From Ustilaginoidea virens (lineage: Eukaryota; Ascomycota; Sordariomycetes; Hypocreales; Clavicipitaceae), in contig NC_057318.1 in the NCBI RefSeq assembly GCF_000687475.1, positions 6,324,001 to 6,388,000 of the forward strand: a DNA stretch of 64,000 bases, in the 5' to 3' direction. Below the pieces are notes generated by a model. That model made no database searches and had not been told where the DNA came from. It saw only the letters and a program-made list of their open reading frames with translations. Of this stretch, positions 12,324 through 21,756 are shown one piece after another. Positions within the stretch are counted from its first letter, which is position 1. The number at the start of each line of letters is the position of its first letter. The translations under genes and the position numbers were made by a program.

Positions 12324-13156
12324 CGGCGCAAAGCTTTGGGTTAAGTGCCGCTGATATCAGTGGTGTCGATCTCGACGCGCAGAATGCCGCCGCCCAAGCG
12401 ATTCGACGGACCTCACAAAAAGCCATCAACGGCAACGAGGGGTCGGATTCGCCCATCTCTCGCACGGGTACTCCGTCCATGTACAACCAGGGGCTCACCT
12501 CGTTTATGGTTGACGACCCCTACCAAACCGGCGGGTTCAACGGCACATCGGACAACGGCGATCGCGATATGCCTCAGACGCACGAGCAACTGATTGCACA
12601 CAACTCCAGTCTAAAGACTCGTGTCAGCGAACTGGAGGTCATCAACGAACTGTTCCGCGGCCGACTCAGCCAACTCGAACAACAAGAAGCTGCTGCCCGT
12701 AGAGGTCAGGAGGTTGCCGGCGTGGAGCAAACCCAGCTTCGAGAGCAGCTTGAAGCCACGCAACAGAGCGAGACGCAACTGCGCGCACAGCTAGAGGACA
12801 GTCACCGCCGCGAGAACATCTTGAAACGTCGGTTGGATGAGCTGGAGCTCGAACTAAAGGCAGCGAAGGATGCATCAGGTGATGGAGCAGCTCGACCGAC
12901 CAAGAAGCTCCGACTTGACCAACATGCCGAAGCTGTCGCAAGTCCGGCACCGTTGCAAGAGGACCAATTTCAGGCACTACAGGACCAACAGGACCAGCAG
13001 GACGAGCAGGACCATTTCGGTGCGCTGGAGTCCCCTGGTGTATCCATCAAAGCAGAAGCCACCAACATTGAAGAGCCAGTAGTGGAAGACCAAATTACGG
13101 AGCAGTCTGTTTCGGAAGAAGTTTTAGCGGAGTCGACTGAAACTTCGGTTTCTTAG
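11113..13156 (+). CDS. areB: AreB/ASD-4-like GATA zinc-finger transcription factor with C-terminal coiled coil
   Basis: Four exons are proposed: 11113-11264, 11458-11530, 12005-12199 and 12293-13156, giving 427 aa. The introns have donors GTTAGC (weak), GTAAGT and GTGAGT, and acceptors TTCAG, CGCAG and TCCAG; the first has a CTAAT branch site 13 nt before its end. All junctions keep frame. The GATA finger C-X2-C-X17-C-X2-C lies at residues about 78-102 (CQNC...CNAC), followed by the basic tail ending at AAKKK. A run of ten Gln starts exon 4, and residues about 237-333 form a heptad-rich coiled coil. Finger plus C-terminal coiled coil is the AreB/Dal80/Gzf3 arrangement: nuclear factors that repress nitrogen-catabolic genes and can pair through the coil. 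The first exon is the least certain part. An alternative start at 11975 lies within intron 2. Confidence 0.88.
11265..11457 (+). other. Proposed intron 1 of areB
   Basis: 193 bp. The weak donor GTTAGC is matched by a good branch/acceptor (GCTAAT-TCCACCTTCAG). Removing it joins phase 2 to phase 1 and gives a continuous reading from the N-terminal exon into the Asn/Gly-rich linker. Confidence 0.55.
11531..12004 (+). promoter_or_regulatory. Long intron 2 of areB with a possible internal promoter and start
   Basis: 474 bp from GTAAGT to CGCAG, much longer than the other introns here. An ATG at 11975-11977 reads in frame across the acceptor into the GATA finger. A transcript beginning inside the intron would therefore give a shorter protein (about 362 aa if intron 3 is removed) with the whole finger and coil. 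A pyrimidine-rich stretch (about 11880-11970) precedes this ATG. Transcripts from several start sites have been described for Aspergillus nidulans areB, so this is plausible but untested. Confidence 0.5.
12200..12292 (+). other. Intron 3 of areB (93 bp, multiple of three, no stop)
   Basis: GTGAGT...CTTCCAG is a clear spliceosomal intron, but its length is 31 codons and it has no in-frame stop, so retention would insert 31 residues between the GATA basic tail and the Gln run. The inserted reading (ending IFFFSF) looks non-native, so splicing is the likely default. Confidence 0.75.
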
Positions 13157-15261
13157 TTTGGGAGGGCTTTTAAACAGGAACATGGCGAGGAAAACTTGAT
13201 CCCCCGCCAATACGCACACGGCGCCGGCCAGCTTTGCCTCGCGAGACGCTGGGGATATTCTCTTCGTCTCAGAAACGTTGAGGAATGCGTCCTCGACCGA
13301 GCGGCTTCTAACTGATGCGCTTTGCGCCGCAACCGAATCAACATGATACGCCGCGTTTGCGAACACAGGATCTCACTTGATAATTGATAGTCAGTGGATG
13401 GAGATCCACAATCCCAGCTGCTACTGTATTATTACTGACCGCAACCTCTCTTAGACGAGTTATATCTTGGACTCTTCCCTAGGTGTTGATTGATTTGGAT
13501 TCCCAAGTCTGACACAGAGCAGGAAAACGGGAGTCGGGATAAACCCAGCACGCTAAAGTATTCTTCCCCCCTTTGAAACAAGACCCTGTTTCTTCAGTCG
13601 CGGGCGCATTTTTGCTATTCTTTTTAATCTTTCTTTCTCTTTTTATACCAATGCAGATGACTAGTATGGCGAAAAGGTTCAGGAACATGTTGGAGTTCGT
13701 GGTGCATTTGGGATCTTGGGATTAGCGTGTTGACAGACCTCCAAGAGGTGTCTAGCCAGTGAATGAATCGGCTGGACTTGGCTTGGGTATTGTCTGGTAA
13801 TATCTATAGTATGTAACGCCCTGTAACGCCCTATGACTGGTAGTCTCTGTCGCGGCTTTGACGAACGAAGAACCAACATACCACATGCAGACGTCAGACA
13901 CCATTACTTGCCAGGGATGCAGGCGGTCAAGCACGGAGCGCAGACATCTTTGATGCTTTACCAGCAAGCTCCAGTAGGTCCATACAAAACATTTGAGGCC
14001 ACCAGACCAGACGAATCCCGCGCGGGGGCAGTTAGCAGCACCAGCTCGGCGCGCTACACTGTTCCAAGCGACGGGTTCTACATTCGTTGCCAAATCGTTG
14101 GATTGATGGCTTACCAAGGTCTGCTTTGTCTGCCTGTTGCGGATATGGGATTACTCTGCATTGTTTCAGGCGCGGTGAATCTCACCGAGAACCGGCTTGG
14201 CGCGCGATTAAACAGTACCAAGGAAGTATGTACCTACCTACCTACGTCGCAGTCGTCCAGGTTGCAGAGGGGGAGGGATGGGGTTACATGTTTTGGTCGC
14301 ATCCGTGCCTTGACTTGACGCGCAACATCGGGGAAACACACCCTGGTGAGACGAGGCACGACTTTTAATCGAAGCACAAGATGCCAACTCGTCGACTTGC
14401 TGGCAGCCTACGTGGTTCGCTTCGAGGTTTCGGCGCAAACAGCCGGGTCCAAGACTGGTTTGCCCGTCGCTTTTGGATGAAACGAAAATATTAGACTTTG
14501 ATATTATTTTTATTAAAAGATTTTCCAGCATCAAAGCACTGTTTGTTGTCAACGTCATGCAAGCCGCAGATGTTGAGGGCTGCTCCAATGCTCTGTTTGA
14601 TGCCTTGTTTCAACAGCGCAGCTTTTGTGCCCTTTGTTACGCGCTGTTTGACTTGGCCGAGCTGTTTTCTAGCCAGCTCTACGAGTCTCACGTATCAGGC
14701 AAATGCCTGATACATAGATAGATACATCTCCCCTCTTTCTAGGTAGCTTAGATAACCATCATCATTCCCCCTTTCTAGCATTATTGTGCCGCTGCATTCC
14801 GCCAGCATACTAGGCACAAGCACGAGCGGCGGCTAGCCGACCGCGCCGATTCTGCATGGGAGCGACTTGGTGCTGATGTTGGTGCGAATAAGAGCGGCGA
14901 GCTCGACCTGGCCGCGGAACCGGAGATTCTAGCGCGTCCCACGGTACGATACACGTCGTGGCGCAAATCTCGACGGGGCGTTGCAAACACCCAATAAGGT
15001 CAGCATCGAAAGGCAGCTCAAAGCCGATAGCGTTGCGGAAGCCCTCCGCGGTGACATCCAGGGTCTTGGGGATTCTTCCCCCCCCCCGCCCCCTAATGAC
15101 CGGCTCGTAATGCCCACGCACGGGGACGAAGCTGGATTGGAAATCCGGAAATACAGCGTAACATATGGCCCTACCGATGCGCCGCTGTCTAGTTCATCGG
15201 CACTGCAGAGTAACCGATGGAAAATAAAAGTCAGGCACCCCCCCACCCTTCCCCAAGCACA
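13157..15261. other. Intergenic region between convergent areB and GT31 genes
   Basis: The first few hundred bases are presumably the areB 3' UTR. ORFs of up to about 160 codons exist on both strands, but they overlap, lack domains and change frame with no splice signals, so I call none. A short CTACCTACCTAC run lies near 14232-14245. No tRNA is recognised. Confidence 0.5.
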
Positions 15262-16476
15262 TCATTGGAAGCCCGTTCTAGACTTTCCCAGGTTCCAGAT
15301 GCCGTCGCATATCCATTGACCCATCCTATGTACCAGGAACTCTTGGGGAATCGTTTCGAACATTGTTTTGTAGGGATTCGACAGACCCGTTGCGTATAGA
15401 AAGTCGTTGAAGCTGATGTGCAAAGGGGGGGTTTTCTCCGTCTGTTGCTGCTCCGGCATAGGCTTGATTCCCTCCTCGTCGAAACACTGGGCAACCTTGA
15501 GCCACAGCCGCGTCTGCTTAAGCAAGTGAACGGCAATCACGCCGTCCGAGTACAGGGCATGCGCCCTAGCATCAGGGTGCGTGCCGGCCCGCGCCCAGGC
15601 AGTTCCATCCCCTCTGGAGTCGCCATCGTCGTAGTCAAACTTTTCCTCGCCGCGCATGTTCACAAAGTTGGCCATCTCCTGCCCCTTGTGCATGAGGATC
15701 CCCACGGCTGCGTCCTCCCCTGTAACGATGTTGAACCTCTCCTGCAGCGAGACGAGGAGCTGCATCATGTCCCACGTAATGGTGTACATGGAGCCATGGG
15801 CAAACGTGTTGTATCCCGTGTCCGAGAAAAACAACTGCCCGATAACGGTCCGGTTCACGGACGCGGCGAGTTGGCCCGTCTCATTGGTCATCCTGGGAAC
15901 GAGATAGCGATGCCAGAACGCAGGAGCGTTGATCCACAGATCGGTATCCAACTTGGTGATGAATTCGTACCTGTGGCCGCTTTGCAGGAGAAGCTTGTAG
16001 AACTCGAGCGTCTTGATTGTGTTGGCGGTTATGTCGTCTTCGGGAATGTGGTCCAGAACAATGACATCGCCAAAGGTCTGGTTTTCGAACTGTATGATCC
16101 CGCCCCAGCTGGGACCGGGGTTCGCCACGACAAATCGCGCATCCACGGGGACGTGTCGAAACAGCCGTATCCACGATGCTCGCATAAGCATGCGTCGCTC
16201 GACGTCCTGCGCCGCACAAATGATGGCCGCAAGCCACGGTTGCCTCGTCTTCCTGGCGGCTGCTGGGCGATGGGGTTGCAGCGGTGAGTCTGGAAACGGG
16301 ACCAGCGCATAAGGCGACTGGTGTTCTGTAGTGGCGTCCTTGTGATGTACGGTTGACTCGACGGTCCAGGTGCGTGGAGGGCGGCCAGGTAGTATAGACG
16401 GTAGGATGGTGAAGCTCAGGCATATGCAGGCAAAGACAACAGCTAGACGCAGGTGCCTTCGAGGAATGCTGGCCAT
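15262..16476 (-). CDS. GT31-family (beta-1,3-galactosyltransferase-like) glycosyltransferase, type II membrane protein
   Basis: 404 aa from the chosen ATG at 16476. The frame stays open to an ATG at 16881 (539 aa), but that extension is Pro/Ser-rich, runs through a homopolymer, and would put the membrane anchor far inside, so the shorter form is preferred. Residues 10-31 are one hydrophobic segment after a basic start, i.e. a Golgi signal anchor. R-x3-R-x-S-W at about 95-102 matches the GT31 R-x3-R-x-T-W motif, D-T-D at 177-179 is the metal-binding DxD, and G-E-D-A-A-V-G at 253-259 matches the E-D-V-x-x-G region. N-glycosylation sequons occur at 132, 198 and 208. It should transfer a hexose, probably galactose, from a UDP-sugar to a glycan in the Golgi lumen; donor and acceptor are not readable. 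It lies in tandem with the GT77-type gene upstream on the same strand. Confidence 0.85.
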   Translation of the reverse strand: MASIPRRHLRLAVVFACICLSFTILPSILPGRPPRTWTVESTVHHKDATTEHQSPYALVPFPDSPLQPHRPAAARKTRQPWLAAIICAAQDVERRMLMRASWIRLFRHVPVDARFVVANPGPSWGGIIQFENQTFGDVIVLDHIPEDDITANTIKTLEFYKLLLQSGHRYEFITKLDTDLWINAPAFWHRYLVPRMTNETGQLAASVNRTVIGQLFFSDTGYNTFAHGSMYTITWDMMQLLVSLQERFNIVTGEDAAVGILMHKGQEMANFVNMRGEEKFDYDDGDSRGDGTAWARAGTHPDARAHALYSDGVIAVHLLKQTRLWLKVAQCFDEEGIKPMPEQQQTEKTPPLHISFNDFLYATGLSNPYKTMFETIPQEFLVHRMGQWICDGIWNLGKSRTGFQ

Positions 16477-16760
16477 GCATGACGGACGCGACCAGGAGCG
16501 CACAGGCATAGGCCATGCCGACCGCTCAGCAACCATCACCGCTGACTCTGTCGAAAACTCTGCCCGGGTCGTAATTTTCATTTCTGTTGTCGCCAATGCT
16601 GCCAGCTGCCAGCTGCCAGCTGCCCCGAGATGTTGGGTGAAGAAAAGGAAGTGGGAAAAGGAGAGGGGGGGAGAGATTGGGTGAAGCAGTTTGGGCAGAA
16701 TAAGTCTGGGACTTTCTGGCCAACCATGTGGTTGAGGATTCCTGCGGCCAACTGGGGAAA

Positions 16761-16779
16761 GGGGGGGGGGGGGGGGGGG
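16761..16779. repeat. Poly(G) tract, 19 G
   Basis: A G homopolymer followed by CGGAGGGGGCG. On the minus strand it would encode a poly-Pro run in the 5' extension of the GT31 ORF. Such tracts vary in length, which would shift that extension's frame and is one more reason to start at 16476. Confidence 0.9.
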
Positions 16780-17209
16780 CGGAGGGGGCGTATGGGATGA
16801 TGATGAATCTATGATGGCCATGTCATGGCTGCGAAGGAGCTCCTGCCGGAGGGTGTCAGCTATTCGTGGAACAACAAACAAGTCTTTGGAGGAATGGGGT
16901 TTAAATTGGCGCGCGGTTTCGATTTGATTGCCGGTCTATGTTTTAAAATGCTGTCTGCAGGCACTAGGTAGGCTATGCGACAATTTTATATTTTCGGGCT
17001 GCCTGCCGACCCTGGTCTTGCCTCAAGCAGTGCATGAGTGATTCAGTCGATCTTGATCCGTTGGGAAATGCCGTCAATCATGCAGTGCCGGGGGAGTGAG
17101 GTTGTCGCCAACGGACGGCAGAGGTCGACGTTGCCACGGTGTCAGGAGTCAGGTCTAAGTAATAACTCCTTCAAGACTTGCTTCAAACTTACTTTGCTTT
17201 GGCCTGCAG

Positions 17210-17240
17210 CACACACACACACGCACGCACGCACGCACAC
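17210..17240. repeat. CA / GCAC microsatellite
   Basis: (CA)6-7 passing into (CGCA)n, about 95 bp beyond the stop codon of the GT77-type gene, probably in its 3' UTR. Confidence 0.9.
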
Positions 17241-17333
17241 GGTGGAAGTGCCGTCCGCGATTCGATAAAGAATTCAACTGGCCACAATGCACATGTGTAC
17301 GGCCGTAAATCGCTTACCCCGTGACGGCGTCTG

Positions 17334-18446
17334 TCAAGCCCTGCATTTGCCATCATCATCCAGGAAATATATATTCTTCTTCCGAGCTCCATCTTCTTTT
17401 GTAATCACCGAGGTATCCCAGTTCATGTGCGCAGCAATCCGGTCCTTGCCGGCCGCCCTCAACTGGTCCAGCTTGTCTTGATATGTCTTGGCCCGAAACA
17501 TGAGAAGCTGCCCGTTGACGACGGCAGTCTGGTCGAGCAAGCGCACGTTTAAAACGGCCTTGTCCGCCGCGGGAAGCTTGTCTTTGGTGATGCCTTCAGG
17601 AAGCGGCCCTACGACCTTGGCTCGCCCATCATTCAGCATCACGTCAATGCCCCGCTGATCATCCTGGAAAAATCTTGCGCGATATATTCCCTGTATCCAC
17701 CACGGGGCCTCAAACACACCCAGCATTTCAGTCCACAGAGCCACAGTATTCTTGTTGCTCTTCATCCAGAACAAGCCGTTGCAAATGGGCGGCATTAGGG
17801 CGCCTCGGCGTCTCTCGTCGTGGAACGCGTCGTGTTCCGTGTAGAACTCGCGCGCATCTGTGCTGTAAACAATGTCGACCATCTTCTTGTCGGCTTCTGA
17901 CGGCACAAGAAGCAGCGGTGACTGCCAAAAGACGGTGTCGGCGTCCACTATGAGCATATCATAGCCGCTGCTAAGCACGTCGAGAAAGAACTTGGGACGC
18001 TCACGCATCATGCGATGATATTGTTCAGTGTTGCCATGTCGGTTCGAGTTGCCGCTGGTGGAGTAGAGAGACGGGTCGCGATACGAGGCGAGGCCCTTTC
18101 GATCCAAGGCCAACTTGGCACCTTTGTCCAATGCCCAGAAGACGATGCTAGATGGGTCAAAGCGCGTAGTCGTTAAAGAGCAAATCATGTTTTCCACGAG
18201 ATGCATCATGCCGGTATTCACCGGGACGATGACTACCGTGTTATTGATGGCATGCGATGCAAAGACGTCGATTTCGTTCTGGGGAAGCCCATATTTCCGG
18301 TCAGGTGCTTTCGAAGAACGCGCCACCCCGATCCTGTGGAAGAAGTACACGACAGCGAGCAGCATTGCGAGTGCCAGGAGCCTCACTCGTAGCTTCTGCG
18401 AGAGAAGAAACGGCCACAGCCGATCGCCAGCCCTTGCTTGCGCCAT
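17334..18446 (-). CDS. GT77-type nucleotide-diphospho-sugar transferase, type II membrane protein
   Basis: 370 aa, single exon, start ATG at 18446. A short basic N-terminus is followed by a membrane anchor at about 19-37, as in Golgi type II glycosyltransferases. The luminal part fits the nucleotide-diphospho-sugar transferase fold (Pfam PF03407 family): the IVDADTVFWQSP stretch at about 166-177 carries the DxD (D168-A-D170), and F-x-D-D-Q-R-G-I-D at about 260-268 is a further family-typical acidic motif. The product should transfer a sugar from a nucleotide donor; fungal members are poorly characterised and the substrate cannot be read. The GT31 gene lies downstream on the same strand with about 860 bp between ORFs, so the two may be co-regulated, though each needs its own promoter. 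Confidence 0.85.
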   Translation of the reverse strand: MAQARAGDRLWPFLLSQKLRVRLLALAMLLAVVYFFHRIGVARSSKAPDRKYGLPQNEIDVFASHAINNTVVIVPVNTGMMHLVENMICSLTTTRFDPSSIVFWALDKGAKLALDRKGLASYRDPSLYSTSGNSNRHGNTEQYHRMMRERPKFFLDVLSSGYDMLIVDADTVFWQSPLLLVPSEADKKMVDIVYSTDAREFYTEHDAFHDERRRGALMPPICNGLFWMKSNKNTVALWTEMLGVFEAPWWIQGIYRARFFQDDQRGIDVMLNDGRAKVVGPLPEGITKDKLPAADKAVLNVRLLDQTAVVNGQLLMFRAKTYQDKLDQLRAAGKDRIAAHMNWDTSVITKEDGARKKNIYFLDDDGKCRA

Positions 18447-19197
18447 GCATGTGCTGGACTAGTCGAGCTGCAACAAAGTTTCTTGGCTAGCCACCCTGAA
18501 GAAGAAGAACGGTCATACCCGGGATGACTTTGCTCGTCAAGGAGGCCTGTAGACCTGGGGATAGGGGATATGTCTCCAGCATCTTGCTCTGATGGCTGGG
18601 TGGAAAGAAACAATTGAATGCAGTCTGCACGGCTCTGGTTGGCTGGAGTCAAGTCTGGTCCTACTGCGTTGGTGCATATGGCCAGTAAGGTCAACGGGTG
18701 CCAGCCACCATGCCGCAAAGCCCCAGTGCCGTCAGGTCAGCGAGCAGGACCAGATCACCGCACGAGCAGCGGGATTGGGCTGGGTGTGTAGTTGCGGGGC
18801 CCCTGACCAGTGCAGAGGAGCCTTCAACGTTGTTGTTGATGACGGCACGATGAAAGCACCAGACGCCAGCACATTGACATGTCCATACGTCTCGTTCCCG
18901 ATCAGTGGCAGCCACCGAAAACAAATCGAGCTAGTGGCCAGAGGGTATGCATGCGCATGTGAGCAGACATGATTGAAGTTGAGCTCCCTCATAATACCAA
19001 CCAAGATTCCAGACTTGCTTTCTGCCAGGCAACATCGCGCCCAAGGGGCCGTGACTTTCAGGGTGCAGTCTATCAAAACGGAACGAATCGCACCTGGCAA
19101 AAATGCCTAAAGTCTGAACACCCCCAAGCCACCGACAGCTTAGCTCCAGAAAACCATGCCACTCTAAAGGGGGAACCCGCAAAAGCATGATGATTAA
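18447..19197. other. Intergenic region upstream of the GT77-type gene
   Basis: This is presumably the GT77 promoter on the minus strand. Several ORFs of about 75-125 codons overlap on both strands with no domain or splice support. I see no RNA gene. Confidence 0.5.
19189..19197. repeat. Target-site duplication of the MITE, left copy
   Basis: GATGATTAA, identical to 19589-19597. Confidence 0.92.
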
Positions 19198-19588
19198 GAG
19201 TACGTAAACAGAGCGGGAAGGGTTTTCAAACATGCCGGGAATAAAGTGGGTCTTGTACCTTCACACGTATTTTTCTCTAAGTAGTGACACTCTGCATTGG
19301 CTGCTCCAAGATCGCGCACAGGTGACCATAGCACACATAAAAATGCCCTACAATTACCCGCTACTTTAGTACCCCGCGCGCGCCCTATGTAAAATAAGGT
19401 ATCCCTTGATCGATTGCTAATACTAATTAGTGCATTGTGATATCAATCGCTTCTGAGGCTATCGCGTGGGCAAAAGTCGTAATAATGTGTATGGTCACTA
19501 CTCATAGGGAAGTATGTGTAAAGATACATATAAGACCCACTTTATTCCCGGCATGTTTGAAAACCCTTCCCGCTCTGTTTACGTACTC
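19198..19588. mobile_element. Mutator-like MITE (391 bp) with 60-bp terminal inverted repeats
   Basis: The ends are inverted copies starting GAGTACGTAAACAGAGCGGG, matching over about 60 bp (19198-19257 and 19529-19588) with at most one mismatch. The 9 bp GATGATTAA flanks the element on both sides (19189-19197 and 19589-19597). Long inverted repeats with a 9-bp duplication are the hallmark of Mutator-like elements. The 270-bp core has no coding capacity, so the element is non-autonomous and needs a transposase elsewhere. The near-perfect repeats indicate recent movement. Confidence 0.92.
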
Positions 19589-19597
19589 GATGATTAA
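19589..19597. repeat. Target-site duplication of the MITE, right copy
   Basis: GATGATTAA directly after the right terminal repeat. Confidence 0.92.
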
Positions 19598-20425
19598 AAC
19601 ACAAGACAAGAAGGGCGCAACCCATCCAAAGGGACAACCTCAGGTTCGGTTCGGTTTGGCTCGGTATCGTTCCCCTTCCTTTCTCGCTTGATTTGGGCAT
19701 CGTTGCACTGCGGGCCAGTCTTTGGTATCAGGCAGCCAGGCAGCCGGTGCAGCCGGTGCAGCTATTCAGAGAATCCTCGCAGACCAGTCACAAGTCACAA
19801 GTCACCACCATGCGGCGGGTCCACCAACGCTATCTGCCGAGTTCGCCTTGTGGCGTCGAATAGAAACCTGTGCCACATGCAGTTTGTGTTTTCGCCCGGA
19901 AAGGGCACGTGGAGCCACGGATCGGTCCATCGGGACAACTGGGCTTCCCGGCTCTATGGTCAGCAACAGGGCAAAGGAAAAATCTGGTAGGCTTCGTTCG
20001 AGGATCAAAATGGAAGATTAAAACTAATGCTTCTGAAAACAGCGAGTAATCGTTGGACGGACTGTTCCTGCACCTACCATTACTTGGTGATATGGGCATC
20101 AATGCTTTTGAAAACACCCTCCAAGAGAATACTTTCAGGGCAAGGTTTCTTGGTTTAGCTCCAAACATGTGGGGTGAACCCCGGAGGGAGGTGATGAAAG
20201 AATCTCCGCAGCCCCTTTGGGGTAAGAGGGACGACAAGATAGTCCGTCCGACTGGACTGTATATACGAGCCGAGTCGTCCCATTTTGGCAACCCCTGTCC
20301 CATCCCAACCCAGCAAATATATCAACACCATCTCATCGTCGATAAGATTGAGCGACTCGCTCATGAAACCAACGCATATCACTCTGATTGGTCATACATG
20401 TAGACTCGACCCTCGCTTGACCATC
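19598..20425. promoter_or_regulatory. Promoter region of the hydroxylase gene
   Basis: No gene is supported. GGCAGCCAGGCAGCCGGTGC-type short repeats occur near 19730-19760 and AAGTCACAAGTCAC near 19791-19804. A TATATA at 20260-20265 lies about 160 bp before the chosen ATG and may be the TATA element. Confidence 0.45.
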
Positions 20426-21487
20426 ATGTCGACGCCTAACGCGAAAGACTCCATGAAATCGACTTGGCGCTTCGCCGACAAGAACACATGGGGTCTAGGC
20501 CACTGGGTGCTTCACCTCATGAACGCTCATCCCATCGATCCTGACAAGCCGATTCCCATACACGCCAAGACGGACAAGATTCCCTATTTAACACAAAAGT
20601 CGCAGCACGCATGGGTACTTACACATGCTTGTGCGCCCCTCCTCATCCATCAGGCCATCTTGAACATCACAGGGTGGCAGAATCTCCACTATGGACTCGT
20701 TTTCCTCCTTTACTTCTACGCCTTCCAGTTCATTCTCGGTCACGAATCGCGCACCATCCGGAGAATGGGCCAGAAATGGGGTTTCCTAGATGGCGATGCC
20801 CATCAGCGGGACGGCATTCCTGACGTGGGCGCGACAAAAATCATGCTCTCTCTTGTGAAAGGCACAGCCGGCCGAGTCGCCATGACGGTGTACTTCTCGT
20901 ACGACCACTTCGTCCAGCCCCTTGACGTGCTGAGCGACTGGAAATGGTGGGCGTGGCTCGCGCTCGAAATTGGGCTCTACACCGTCATCCTAGACTTTTG
21001 GTTCTACTGGTACCATCGACTGATGCACGATGTGGGCTTTTTGTGGAAGTACCACCGCACGCATCACTTGACCAAGCATCCAAACCAGCTCCTAACGGCA
21101 TACGCAGACGAGGAGCAGGAGTTTTTCGATCTTGTTGGCATTCCCTTCATTACCTACATATCCCTGAGAGCTATGGGTCTCCCGCTGGGGTTCTACGAAT
21201 GGTGGATTTGCCATCAATACATTGCGTATATTGAAGTGGCGGGGCACAGTGGGCTCCGACTGCATGCTGCAGGCTTGTCGACTTTGTACCCAATCTTGAG
21301 GTACTTTGATGCAGAGATTGTGATTGAGGATCATGACTTGCATCATCGAAAGGGGTGGCGCAAAAGTCACAACTACGGCAAGCAGACGAGGCTTTGGGAT
21401 CGTGTGTTTGGCACGTGTCTTGAGCGGATTGAGTCGGCGCCGGAAAATGTTGATTACGAGAATCAAGTTCATGTGCCACTGTTGTAG
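20426..21487 (+). CDS. Fatty-acid hydroxylase / sterol desaturase superfamily membrane enzyme
   Basis: 353 aa, single exon. I start at ATG 20426 (CATCATGTCG context); the in-frame 47-codon extension to 20285 contains low-complexity leader-like sequence. The di-iron histidine clusters are complete: H197-x3-H201, H210-x2-H213-H214, and H303-x2-H306-H307, with a further H at 274 and 315. Hydrophobic stretches at about 65-80, 85-105, 175-196 and 234-270 fit a multi-pass ER membrane protein. Members (C-4 methyl oxidase, C-5 desaturase, sphingolipid and alkane hydroxylases) use O2 and an electron donor such as cytochrome b5 to oxidise a lipid. The substrate is not evident; it is not a clear Erg3 or Erg25 orthologue by eye, and no pathway genes lie next to it. 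Confidence 0.85.
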   Translation: MSTPNAKDSMKSTWRFADKNTWGLGHWVLHLMNAHPIDPDKPIPIHAKTDKIPYLTQKSQHAWVLTHACAPLLIHQAILNITGWQNLHYGLVFLLYFYAFQFILGHESRTIRRMGQKWGFLDGDAHQRDGIPDVGATKIMLSLVKGTAGRVAMTVYFSYDHFVQPLDVLSDWKWWAWLALEIGLYTVILDFWFYWYHRLMHDVGFLWKYHRTHHLTKHPNQLLTAYADEEQEFFDLVGIPFITYISLRAMGLPLGFYEWWICHQYIAYIEVAGHSGLRLHAAGLSTLYPILRYFDAEIVIEDHDLHHRKGWRKSHNYGKQTRLWDRVFGTCLERIESAPENVDYENQVHVPLL

Positions 21488-21756
21488 GGTGATGGGACAA
21501 GTCGATGGCAGACGCTGTTCGGAGCCTGGGAATAGTTTTCGCATTGGGACTTGTAAATGAACAACCAGATTGAACAGAATTTTTTTTTAGTTCACTATAC
21601 TGTTAGCAAATGTACAGTTTCAAGTCTCTTTATTTTAATGTGAACGGCAAACCTAATGTAATGCTGGGGAAGTAGAGCTCCAAACTTCCCACCGGTTCTC
21701 CGATACCAACACTCTGGCCGGACCTCGATATTAATATGTTAACGGAGGCCGAGCTA
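21488..21756. other. 3' flank of the hydroxylase gene
   Basis: This is the presumed 3' UTR. A TTTTTTTT tract lies near 21581-21588. No gene is seen. Confidence 0.4.

Noticed and set aside
12666..12977. Minus-strand ORFs across the areB coding exon
   Set aside because: They are shadows of the coiled-coil exon.
13679..14721. ORFs of up to 161 codons between areB and the GT31 gene
   Set aside because: They overlap one another in several frames with no recognisable domain; the region fits UTR and intergenic DNA.
15418..16287. 289-codon plus-strand ORF
   Set aside because: It is antisense to the GT31 gene, whose catalytic motifs and membrane anchor are on the minus strand.
16477..16881. N-terminal extension of the GT31 protein to 539 aa
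   Set aside because: It would include a poly-Pro run from a G homopolymer and place the signal anchor at about residue 145; the internal ATG at 16476 gives a normal type II topology.
20285..20425. N-terminal 47-codon extension of the hydroxylase
   Set aside because: It has low-complexity leader-like sequence, starts close to the TATATA, and the ATG at 20426 has the better context.
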